Source: Gammaproteobacteria bacterium (GTDB lineage Bacteria; Pseudomonadota; Gammaproteobacteria; Pseudomonadales; Azotimanducaceae). From it: 36,725 bases of DNA. The position numbers and the translations under genes were made by a program. The stretch is from contig VGVE01000025.1 of assembly GCA_016874135.1 (NCBI GenBank), positions 1-36,725 of the forward strand, read 5' to 3'. The stretch's first letter is position 1. Every line of letters starts with the position of its first letter. The notes beneath the pieces were generated by a model, which saw nothing but the letters and a program-made list of their open reading frames with translations, ran no database searches and was not told the DNA's origin. This document shows, one piece after another, positions 16,626 through 23,430 of the stretch.

Positions 16626-17786
16626 TCAAAGCGATCGCGAAATCAGTTCCTTCATGATCTCGTTGGTACCGCCGTAGATCTTCTGCACGCGCGCGTCGGC
16701 ATACATGCGTGAGATTTCATACTCGTCCATGTAGCCCGCACCGCCGTGCAATTGCAGACACTCATCGACGATTTCGTTCTGCTTCTGCGTACACCAGTAT
16801 TTCGCCATCGATGCTGTCGCAGCATCCAGCTTGCCTTCCAGGTGCTGAAGCAACAGCTGATCCACGAAAGTGCGTGCGACCAGCGCTTCAGTCTTGCACT
16901 CGGCGAGCTTGAACTTGCTGTTCTGGAAGTCGATCACGCGTTGACCGAACGCCTTGCGCTGTTTGACGAAGTCGAGGGTGACTTCGAGCGCCCGCTCGAT
17001 GCCGCAGACGGCGGCCTGGGCAATGTTGAAACGCTCCTGAGGCAGCTGCTGCATGAGCTGCACGAACCCTTTGCCTTCTTCTTCACCGAGGCGGTTGGTC
17101 ACCGGTACCCGGCAGTCGTCGAAGAACATCTCGGAGGTATCCGCGGAGTGTTGACCGAGTTTTTTCAGGTTCCGCCCGCGCTTGAAGCCCGGGTTGTCGG
17201 TTTCGACGACCAGCAGCGAGATACCGCGCCCACCCTGGCTCGGATCGGTTTTCGCCACAACGATGACAAGGCCGCAGTGCTGGCCGTTGCTGATGTAGGT
17301 CTTGGCGCCATTGATGACGTAGTCGTCTCCATCACGGATCGCGGTGGTGCGAACCGCCTGAAGATCCGAGCCGGTGTTCGGTTCGGTCATGGCGATCGCC
17401 CCGACGATTTCGCCGGAAGCCATCTTGGGCAGCCAGCGACGCTTCTGGTCCTCGGTAGCGTAGTTGAGGATGTAGGGAGCGACGATGGTGGAGTGAACCT
17501 GGTTACCAAAGCCGCCAAGCCCCGCATATAGCATCTCTTCCATGATCACGGTTTCGTGGCGGTAATCGCCGCCGCCGCCACCGTACTCAGCAGGAATTTC
17601 TGCACAGAGCAGACCCGCTTCACCGGCCTTGAACCAGGCATCCCGGTCGACGATGCCGGCTTCTATCCAGCGATCGTTGTGAGGCTTCAGCTCGTTTTGG
17701 AAAAACCGGCGAGCCGCATCGCGAAGGATGCGCAGTTCATCGTTTTCCCAGGGCGAGGTGTAGTTCTGGAAGAGCGGGCTGGTCAT
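16626..17786 (-). CDS. Acyl-CoA dehydrogenase
   Basis: 386 residues, full length for the family. FAD and substrate motifs appear in order: AIAMTEPNTGSDLQAVRTTA, YVINGAKTYISNGQHCGLV, QERFNIAQAAVCGIERAL, CLQLHGGAGYMDEYEISRMY and KIYGGTNEIMKELISRSL. It oxidises acyl-CoA to enoyl-CoA, passing electrons to ETF; the pattern suggests the long/branched-chain group, but chain length cannot be assigned. ATG 17786 begins right at the N-terminal helical domain; no strong ribosome site is seen. It is on the same strand as the SMP-30 gene, separated by 130 bases that hold a tandem repeat, so cotranscription is uncertain. Confidence 0.92.
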   Translation of the reverse strand: MTSPLFQNYTSPWENDELRILRDAARRFFQNELKPHNDRWIEAGIVDRDAWFKAGEAGLLCAEIPAEYGGGGGDYRHETVIMEEMLYAGLGGFGNQVHSTIVAPYILNYATEDQKRRWLPKMASGEIVGAIAMTEPNTGSDLQAVRTTAIRDGDDYVINGAKTYISNGQHCGLVIVVAKTDPSQGGRGISLLVVETDNPGFKRGRNLKKLGQHSADTSEMFFDDCRVPVTNRLGEEEGKGFVQLMQQLPQERFNIAQAAVCGIERALEVTLDFVKQRKAFGQRVIDFQNSKFKLAECKTEALVARTFVDQLLLQHLEGKLDAATASMAKYWCTQKQNEIVDECLQLHGGAGYMDEYEISRMYADARVQKIYGGTNEIMKELISRSL

Positions 17787-17842
17787 TTGTCGTGTTTGGT
17801 CCGTGAAATCAGCGCGGGATTAAACCTGAAGCGCTGCTGGGT

Positions 17843-17898
17843 GTGTAGACGAGCAGGGACAGACCAGCAAGGACAGACGAGCCAGGACAGACGAGCTG
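17843..17898. repeat. Four imperfect 14-bp tandem repeats
   Basis: Four consecutive 14-base units with consensus GGACAGACGAGCCA, at 17843-17856, 17857-17870, 17871-17884 and 17885-17898. The inner two differ at three positions; the first is most diverged. They lie between the SMP-30 stop and the acyl-CoA dehydrogenase start, so they fall in the leader or promoter of the latter. No function is known. Confidence 0.8.
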
Positions 17899-17916
17899 GA
17901 TTCAGGCGAGCCCGGA

Positions 17917-18771
17917 TCAGGGCCAGCCCGCTCCGGCATGGGGTGCTGCAGCGATGAGCACTTCCGCACTTCGCTCGCTACGGCATTTGTCGGGGTGCGA
18001 GTGTCTTGAGGTCAGCACAAAGAGGCTGTTGCCGCCCGATCCGCCGAGCATGCAGGCGTACGCACCCCGATCTGTGGCGATTCTATGGGTGACCTTGCCA
18101 CCTTCCTCGACCCGAATGCATTCATTGGTCGTGGGGGAGGCGATCCAGATCCCGCCGGCGAAATCTAGGCAAATGCCATCGGGAACAGCGCCGTCGGCGA
18201 GTTCCGCCCACACCCGGCGATTGTCCAGACCGCCTTCCGGGGTAATGTCGAACGCCGTCAGGCGATTCGCGAACGACTCACCCACAATCAGGGTGCGACT
18301 ATCCGGCGTGATCACCGTGCCATTCGGAAAAACCAGCTCACTCGCAACTATTCTGGCGCTGCCATCCGGATCCACGCGAATCAGCTCAGTAGGTCTTGGC
18401 TTTTCGCCAGCATGAAGGTCGAAGCCAAAGTTGCCCACCCAGGCGCGACCAAAGGCATCCACCACCATGTCGTTGCAGCGACCTTTGGCGAGCGAGGAGA
18501 GATCCGCATGTACGGAGGCCGCGCCGTTCTTCATTCGCAGCAGACTACGATCTTCCATGGAAACAACGAGCAAAGACCCGTCCGGCATCCAACCGAGACC
18601 AGACGGACATGCGGGCACCTCAAGTACCTGGGTCGGATTGCCACCCGAATCGAATTGGAGCACGTGGTGTGCTTGCATGTCGGAGACGTAGAGATGACCT
18701 GCATGCCAGCGCGGACCTTCGCCGAAACAGAGGCCTCTTGCAAAGACCGTGGCGGTCAATTCAATGGACAT
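17917..18771 (-). CDS. SMP-30/gluconolactonase/LRE family protein
   Basis: 284 residues of a six-bladed beta-propeller: CFGEGPRWHAGHLYVSDM (with the metal-binding Glu of EGPRW), GLGWMPDGSLLVVSM, CNDMVVDAFGRAWVGN (the metal-binding Asn), VFPNGTVITPDSRTLIVGES and VPDGICLDFAGGIWIAS (the catalytic/metal Asp). Family members hydrolyse sugar lactones or other esters with a divalent cation. The C-terminal 20 or so residues (from SHPDKCRSERS) do not look like the family and may be a drifted tail. ATG 18771 has AGGAAGAG six to ten bases upstream. Confidence 0.87.
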   Translation of the reverse strand: MSIELTATVFARGLCFGEGPRWHAGHLYVSDMQAHHVLQFDSGGNPTQVLEVPACPSGLGWMPDGSLLVVSMEDRSLLRMKNGAASVHADLSSLAKGRCNDMVVDAFGRAWVGNFGFDLHAGEKPRPTELIRVDPDGSARIVASELVFPNGTVITPDSRTLIVGESFANRLTAFDITPEGGLDNRRVWAELADGAVPDGICLDFAGGIWIASPTTNECIRVEEGGKVTHRIATDRGAYACMLGGSGGNSLFVLTSRHSHPDKCRSERSAEVLIAAAPHAGAGWP

Positions 18772-18903
18772 GGGGGTGCTCTTCCTAGGCTCGGGGCCAC
18801 GTTAGCACGCCCGTCAGGGCGGGGTGTCTCAAGTAGCTCTGCAGTATTTGTTCATCCGGACCGGTAGTCCCCACTTCTCATCAACCTCAATTCGGTTATT
18901 CTT

Positions 18904-18925
18904 GCGCCTCCTAAAACGGAGGTGT
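18904..18925 (+). promoter_or_regulatory. Hairpin that buries the ribosome binding site of the Ala-rich lipoprotein gene
   Basis: CCTCC (18907-18911) pairs with GGAGG (18918-18922) across the loop TAAAAC, and G-U/C-G pairs can extend the stem to 18904 and 18925. The GGAGG is the ribosome binding site of the ATG at 18928, so the folded form would block translation. Such hairpins act as thermosensors or sRNA targets in other genes; here it is a structural prediction only. Confidence 0.5.
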
Positions 18926-18927
18926 TC

Positions 18928-19299
18928 ATGAAAACACTCAACACGATGCTCAAAGCGCTGTCGATTGCCATGTTCGCACTGATCGTTGGTGCGTGTACCC
19001 AGGAAGCCAAGCAGGAAGCCTCTGAGGCGGGTGCTGCCGATGCAGCTGCTGCCGCAGGTGATGCTGCCGCCGCTGCCGGTGACCCTGCTGCTGAAGCCGG
19101 TGAAGCCGCTGCCGCTGCCGCTGCTGCTGAAGGTGCTGTCGACGCCGCTGCTGCAGGTGCTGAGGCCGTAGACGCTGCTGGTGCAGCAGTTGATGCTGCT
19201 GGTGATGCCGCCGCCGATGCCGCCACAGACGCTGCCGCTGCTGTTGGTGACGCAGTTGATACCGCTGCCGAAGCTGTAGAAGGCGCCACGACCAACTGA
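18928..19299 (+). CDS. Alanine-rich low-complexity lipoprotein
   Basis: 123 residues. An N-terminal signal ends in the lipobox IVGAC (Cys about residue 23), so the mature protein should be lipid-anchored in the envelope. The rest is almost only Ala, with Gly, Asp and Glu in an irregular repeat (GDAAAAAGDPAAEAGEAA and similar), acidic and probably helical or disordered. The DNA is correspondingly repetitive (GCTGCCGCT). No family function is recognised; the composition loosely recalls small Ala-rich surface or spacer lipoproteins. ATG 18928 follows GGAGGT by four bases. A strong hairpin lies 17 bases after the stop, so it is probably a single gene. The reverse strand is also open (18852-19331) but is an Ala-rich shadow. 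Confidence 0.75.
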   Translation: MKTLNTMLKALSIAMFALIVGACTQEAKQEASEAGAADAAAAAGDAAAAAGDPAAEAGEAAAAAAAAEGAVDAAAAGAEAVDAAGAAVDAAGDAAADAATDAAAAVGDAVDTAAEAVEGATTN

Positions 19300-19315
19300 G
19301 TTCGGACGAATGATC

Positions 19316-19344
19316 GGGGATCGAGGTGCAAGGCCTCGATCCCC
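19316..19344. terminator. Strong hairpin after the Ala-rich lipoprotein gene
   Basis: Perfect 11-bp stem GGGGATCGAGG (19316-19326) / CCTCGATCCCC (19334-19344) with a 7-base loop, 17 bases past the stop. No T-tract follows on either strand, so it may stabilise the mRNA 3' end rather than be a simple intrinsic terminator. Confidence 0.5.
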
Positions 19345-19403
19345 TGATCAGCGGTGAGTTCGGCCCTGTCTGCCGCTCAAAGGATGACGGCTAACGCGTT
19401 CGG

Positions 19404-19793
19404 TCAGCTCGGTCTCCCGAGGGACTCGAGCCATCGGTTTATCCCGGCTTCGAGGCTCGAGAGTTCATCCTCACTCAATGTCGCGTAGTGAACGGACCGG
19501 GGGCTGGCACGCCACCGGCGCAGTTGTTCTTCAGGAACGCCGCAAATGGCACAAAGCTCGGTCGTGTCGAGCGCATAGCGGCTCATCAGCAAACGCAGAC
19601 GCTGGTTGGGATTGCGCGTATCCGAAGATCGGCCCCCCCTTTCGCTCCGGCGCAGTTCTGCCGCCAAAGTGCGAAGCTCGCCAACGTCGCGTGCCGTGAG
19701 TTCGGATTCGTGCACGTCGCTTTCGATGAAGTTTTCACCTATCGCCAGCTCGACGTGCTGGATGTACCGTTTGAGCAGGGTTCGATAGCCCAT
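19404..19793 (-). CDS. Hypothetical small protein with helix-turn-helix-like C-terminal half
   Basis: 129 residues, no signal peptide or membrane helix. The N-terminal half (MGYRTLLKRYIQHVELAIGE, then ESELTARDVGELRTLAAELRR) looks alpha-helical and charged. The C-terminal half, LDTTELCAICGVPEEQLRRW plus a following SEDELSSLEAGINRWL, resembles a helix-turn-helix that might bind DNA. I do not recognise the family. It lies between the lipoprotein hairpin and the glutathione peroxidase gene on the same strand as the latter, 141 bases downstream of it. ATG 19793 has no strong ribosome site. The CxxC-like cysteines (CAIC) could respond to redox state, but this is speculative. Confidence 0.6.
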   Translation of the reverse strand: MGYRTLLKRYIQHVELAIGENFIESDVHESELTARDVGELRTLAAELRRSERGGRSSDTRNPNQRLRLLMSRYALDTTELCAICGVPEEQLRRWRASPRSVHYATLSEDELSSLEAGINRWLESLGRPS

Positions 19794-19934
19794 GGCCGGA
19801 CGTTACGAACCGGTTGTTTCATGTGGATGACCGATTCATGACAGAACCCTGTCATGGGTCTCCGGGCCATGAGTCTCGGGATAGACCCGCGCACTCTTAA
19901 CCTGCGCGGATACCCCGCTTGCGGCAGCCTCAGG

Positions 19935-20414
19935 TCAAATCCTGGCCGCGAGAATCTCGCCGATCGCCTCTAGGGGTACTGTCGGCGCGTGCCGGGAAAT
20001 GACCTTGCCGAACCCGTCCACCAGGAATTTGGTGAAATTCCAGGGGATGTCGGTCTTGCCGGTGTCATCCGGCATTTCCGCTTTCAGCCACTGATACAAG
20101 TCGCAGGCGCTGTCGCCGTTGACGTCGATCTTGGCAAACATCGGGAAGTTGGCGTTGTAGCGGCTTTTCGCAAACTCGAGGATTTCGGCGTTGCTCCCGG
20201 GCTCCTGGGCCCCAAACTGGTTGCACGGAAACGCGAGGACCGTGAATCCTTTCGAACCAAAAGACTCCTGCAGAGTACGCAACCCGGCGTACTGGGGAGT
20301 GAGTCCTCAGCGGCTCGCTACGTTGACGATCAGACAGTGTTTGCCGGCGAAGTCCGCCAGGGCGACCGGATTGCCTTCAATGTCGTTCATGGTCAGTTCA
20401 TGGAATCTGGACAT
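19935..20414 (-). CDS. Selenocysteine-containing glutathione peroxidase (UGA at the active site)
   Basis: The frame from ATG 20414 (AAGAGA upstream) reads MSRFHELTMNDIEGNPVAL, reaches CLIVNVASR, then TGA at 20307-20309 (codon 36), and continues in frame as GLTPQYAGLRTLQ and FTVLAFPCNQFGAQEPG to a TGA stop at 19935. Codon 36 is exactly the peroxidatic Cys/Sec position of the family (NVASxC/UGxT). The other tetrad residues are present: Gln66 (30 after it, as in BtuE), Trp125 and Asn126 (WNFTKF). The full length of 159 residues is normal. A SECIS-like hairpin follows the UGA. The enzyme would reduce peroxides with thiols, with higher reactivity than a Cys form. Alternatives are a nonsense mutation of Cys/Trp, but the exact site and hairpin argue for Sec. 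Sec insertion needs SelA, SelB, SelD and tRNA-Sec, not in this window. Confidence 0.85.
20264..20300 (-). promoter_or_regulatory. Bacterial SECIS element within the glutathione peroxidase gene
   Basis: Downstream of UGA the mRNA folds as ACTCC (20300-20296) with GGAGT (20268-20264), CAG (20294-20292) with CTG (20273-20271), and TACGC (20291-20287) with GCGTA (20280-20276), closed by the loop CGGGTT (20286-20281). There are 13 pairs with one small internal loop and a 2-base bulge. The loop starts 20 bases after UGA and has a G at its second position, matching what is known of bacterial SECIS elements, which sit just 3' of UGA and bind SelB through the apical loop. Confidence 0.8.
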
Positions 20415-20665
20415 GCTTGTCTCTTGCATTGACCCTGATCAGGGGAAGGGATGTTGCTGATCTTTTTCCAGCCGCGCTCGATGTAAGCGGTTTGATATCC
20501 GGTCGTGCGCTTGCCGCGATCCATGGTAGCCGTCGGGGCCCGCCGGTGCTCGCCCGCGGTAGGTGGTTTTGCCCAGGTCCCTTGGTTAACATACCACGCC
20601 CTCCGGATTCCGGGGAAGCATGACACCAAGAGAATAAGCCACTCAGTGGACACACAGGGGGAAAC

Positions 20666-21850
20666 ATGCGCGATGTAGTCATCGTGGACAGCGTTCGTAC
20701 GGGCCTGGCCAAATCATTCCGGGGCTCTTTCAATCTCACCCGTTCGGATGACATGGTGGCGCATTGCATCGATGCGTTGCTCTCCCGCAATCCGAATCTT
20801 TCGCCCGATGAAGTCGAAGACGTTGTAGTCGGTGCTGCCAGCCACTCCGGTGAGCAGGATGGCAATCTGGCGCGCCTGGCGGTCATCCTGTCTCGCCTGC
20901 CGGTGACCACAGCAGGCGTCACCATCAACCGTTTCTGTTCTTCAGGCCTCCAGTCCATCGCCATCGCGGCCAACCAGATTGCTTCAGGCCAAACCGAAGT
21001 AGCAATCGCCGGCGGTGTCGATTCGATCTCCATGCGTACCCGTCAGACCGCGGGCAAGGCTGAACAAAACAAGCGTCTGCTCGAAGAAAAGCCCGAGATT
21101 TTCATGGCGATGGGCAACACTGCCGAAGTGGTTGCGCGTCGTTATCAGGTGACCCGTGAAATGCAGGATGTGTACGCCCTGCAGAGCCAGCAGCGTTACG
21201 CCAAGGCGCAAGCCGCAGGCTGGATCGCCGAAGAAATCGTCCCGATGCAGGCGACCATGCTGAAGGTCGACAAGGAAACCGGTGCCGAATCGCGCGTCCA
21301 GGTCACTATCGACAAAGATGAGTGCAACCGCGGCGACACCACGCTGGCAGGCCTCGCCAAGTTGCCCCCCGCGTTCGAAGAAGACGGCAGCGTGACCGCA
21401 GGCAACGCATCGCAGCTTTCAGATGGCGCTTCCATGACCCTCATGATGTCCGCGCAGCGCGCGGCCCAGCTCGGTCTCAAGCCAATGGGAATTTTCCGCG
21501 GCTTCACCGTCGCCGGTTGTGAGCCCGATGAAATGGGTATCGGCCCGGTGTTCGCGATTCCCCGGCTGCTCGAAAACGCCGGCCTGAAGCTCAACGATAT
21601 TGACCTTTGGGAACTCAACGAAGCCTTTGCTTCCCAGGCGCTGTACTGCCGCAACAAGCTCAGCATCGACAACGAGCGCTACAACGTCAACGGCGGCAGT
21701 ATCGCGATCGGCCACCCGTTTGGCATGACCGGCTCCCGCCTGACCGGCGCGGTACTGCGCGAGCTGAAGCGTCGCAACAAGAAGTACGGCGTTGTCACCA
21801 TGTGTATCGGTGGCGGTCAGGGTGCGGCAGGCCTCTTCGAGGCGGTCTGA
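20666..21850 (+). CDS. Thiolase (acetyl-CoA C-acyltransferase)
   Basis: 394 residues, typical for thiolases. The catalytic triad is visible: nucleophile Cys91 in [10 protein letters not shown], His350 in [16 protein letters not shown] and acid/base Cys380 in [19 protein letters not shown] (Asn-Glu) is also present. In beta-oxidation it cleaves 3-ketoacyl-CoA with CoA; the reverse reaction (acetoacetyl-CoA formation) is possible. ATG 20666 has AGGGGGA five bases upstream. No FadB partner is adjacent, so it stands alone between the peroxidase and the OmpR region. It is divergent from the glutathione peroxidase, with a 250-base gap in which I see no other convincing gene. A long hairpin follows the stop. 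Confidence 0.93.
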   Translation: MRDVVIVDSVRTGLAKSFRGSFNLTRSDDMVAHCIDALLSRNPNLSPDEVEDVVVGAASHSGEQDGNLARLAVILSRLPVTTAGVTINRFCSSGLQSIAIAANQIASGQTEVAIAGGVDSISMRTRQTAGKAEQNKRLLEEKPEIFMAMGNTAEVVARRYQVTREMQDVYALQSQQRYAKAQAAGWIAEEIVPMQATMLKVDKETGAESRVQVTIDKDECNRGDTTLAGLAKLPPAFEEDGSVTAGNASQLSDGASMTLMMSAQRAAQLGLKPMGIFRGFTVAGCEPDEMGIGPVFAIPRLLENAGLKLNDIDLWELNEAFASQALYCRNKLSIDNERYNVNGGSIAIGHPFGMTGSRLTGAVLRELKRRNKKYGVVTMCIGGGQGAAGLFEAV

Positions 21851-21856
21851 ACCCCG

Positions 21857-21910
21857 TTCCTGCCAGTGTCGACCCGAAACACAATGAAACGGCGTCGAAA
21901 CTGGCAGGAA
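21857..21910. terminator. Long inverted repeat after the thiolase gene
   Basis: TTCCTGCCAGT (21857-21867) pairs perfectly with ACTGGCAGGAA (21900-21910); after a 1x1 mismatch TCGAC (21869-21873) pairs with GTCGA (21894-21898). That gives 16 pairs around a 20-base loop, six bases beyond the stop. There is no T-run, so termination would need help or the structure protects the 3' end. Confidence 0.45.
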
Positions 21911-22058
21911 ACAGCACTTCGGCATACTGACGTCAGGAGTTACGCAGAAAACGAGAATGCGCGTCGGCAACAGCCCTCGAATCTCGCGAAGAACGGGCGA
22001 CAATAACAGATACGACGATAACGTGGGCGACTACAAAAGCACCCGAAACGTCTGTGTC

Positions 22059-22661
22059 ATGAAGCCTGGCCCTCAGTCGGGGGCTTGGGCGCTGCTCCTC
22101 ATTCTTGGTCTGATCACCGTGCCTGCTCACGCGGTCAAACCGGATGAAGGGGTGCTAGCCAGAGCGGAAGCCGTGCTGCCGCCGTCCCGTCCGGTTTCTT
22201 ACACCACCGCCACCAATGAAGAACTCGATGCCCTTGGCGCACGCTGGGGTTATCTGAGTGCGCCCGAACGTCGGGCCTTGCTAGCCGAAGTGCGACGTCG
22301 CATGGCCCAGAACACAGGCAACACGGGTGGCGTGCGCATCCAGTCGACTCGTCAGTTCGGTGTGGTAAAGCGACTTGATGGCACTACCATCCGCGTTGAG
22401 CGTCGCATCATCCGCATGATCCCGGCCGACCAGGGTTACGGGACCGGGTTCGAACAACGCGCAGACCGTGATTCAGCCTCTTTGCCTTCAACCCCCCAGG
22501 AAGCCGAGCACCGGGCTCTGGAGCAGGAGCAGTTGCAGCGGGCTGGGGGAGCGGATCCATCCGGCACGCTGCCTGTTAAGCGGCTTCCGGCCGAAGGCAT
22601 GCTGCCACCATCAGCGCCGCTCGAGCGCGGGTCGTTGCGTTCCCCTGAAAGTTCCCATTAG
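22059..22661 (+). CDS. Hypothetical secreted protein
   Basis: From ATG 22059 the product is 200 residues with a clear signal peptide (ALLLILGLITVPAHA, cleavage after AHA). The mature part has SYTTATNEELDALGARWGYLSAPERRALLAEVRRRM, then a segment GVVKRLDGTTIRVERRIIR that looks like a beta-strand pair, and a Pro/Glu-rich tail. No family is recognised. The frame is open back to ATG 21957; the later start is chosen because the signal peptide begins there, but neither has a strong ribosome site. It ends 49 bases before the ompR-like gene and may be in its operon. It ends in TAG. Confidence 0.6.
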   Translation: MKPGPQSGAWALLLILGLITVPAHAVKPDEGVLARAEAVLPPSRPVSYTTATNEELDALGARWGYLSAPERRALLAEVRRRMAQNTGNTGGVRIQSTRQFGVVKRLDGTTIRVERRIIRMIPADQGYGTGFEQRADRDSASLPSTPQEAEHRALEQEQLQRAGGADPSGTLPVKRLPAEGMLPPSAPLERGSLRSPESSH

Positions 22662-22710
22662 GCCGCCTCGGAAGTCAGCTGCAGTGGCCATCACCCTAGT
22701 TGACGCCTAA

Positions 22711-23430
22711 GTGGACATTGAGGGTGCGCGTCTGCTGGTTGTCGATGACGATCCGGAAATCCGCGAGCTGGTCGATGCCTATCTGGTGCAACAGGGATTC
22801 AAGATCACCTGTGCCGAATCGGGCGTAGAGATGTTCGAGGCGCTCGGAAAAGAAACCTTCGATCTGATCCTGCTCGATCTCATGCTGCCCGGCGAACATG
22901 GTCTTTCGCTTGCCGGACGTGTGAAGCGTGAACTCAACACGCCGATGATCATCGTTTCTGCAGCCGGTGAGGATGTTGACCGGATCGTCGGACTGGAAGT
23001 AGGCGCCGACGATTACCTTTCCAAACCATTCAACCCAAGGGAGCTGCTGGCCCGGATCCGGGCAGTATTGCGTCGGGCTGCAGCTTCCGCTCCGGCAGCT
23101 CCGACATCTGCCCAACGGTTCCGGTTTGGTGCGTACACCCTGGATGCTGTGACTCACCGCCTGACCAGGGGCAATGACGAAGTTCCGTTAACGACCGGCG
23201 AGTTTGATCTGCTGGCGGTGTTCGTACGGCATCCAAACCGCTTGCTTGACCGGGACCGCATCCTCGATCTGCTCACCGGTGCCGAGCGGCTGCCGTTTGA
23301 TCGTTCGATCGATGTACGGGTGACGCGTCTACGCGGCAAGATCGAAACCGATCCGTCGAATCCGCGTTTCATCAAGACCATCTGGGGCAAGGGTTACATG
23401 TTCTGCCCGGAAGGTGGTGACGTTGACTGA
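22711..23430 (+). CDS. ompR: OmpR-type response regulator
   Basis: 239 residues. The receiver domain (about 7-120) has acidic residues at 12-14, phospho-acceptor Asp56 in LLDLMLPG, Ser83 and Lys105 in LSKPFNPRELLARIRAVLRR. The C-terminal winged helix (about 135-235) ends FIKTIWGKGYMF. The segment GEDVDRIVGLEVGADDY is very close to OmpR itself. It should bind DNA when phosphorylated by the downstream kinase and control porin or envelope genes. The start is GTG 22711 with no clear ribosome site, possibly coupled to an upstream gene. It overlaps the kinase gene. Confidence 0.9.
   Translation: MDIEGARLLVVDDDPEIRELVDAYLVQQGFKITCAESGVEMFEALGKETFDLILLDLMLPGEHGLSLAGRVKRELNTPMIIVSAAGEDVDRIVGLEVGADDYLSKPFNPRELLARIRAVLRRAAASAPAAPTSAQRFRFGAYTLDAVTHRLTRGNDEVPLTTGEFDLLAVFVRHPNRLLDRDRILDLLTGAERLPFDRSIDVRVTRLRGKIETDPSNPRFIKTIWGKGYMFCPEGGDVD

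Noticed and set aside
17843..17898. CRISPR array
   Set aside because: The units are directly adjacent with no spacers and only 14 bases long.
18852..19331. Minus-strand Ala/Ser-rich ORF opposite the lipoprotein
   Set aside because: It is the complement of the GCT/GCC repeats; the plus strand has a lipobox signal and a ribosome binding site.
20393..20653. Minus-strand ORF upstream of the glutathione peroxidase
   Set aside because: No family resemblance, poor composition, and its 3' end overlaps the true peroxidase start in another frame.
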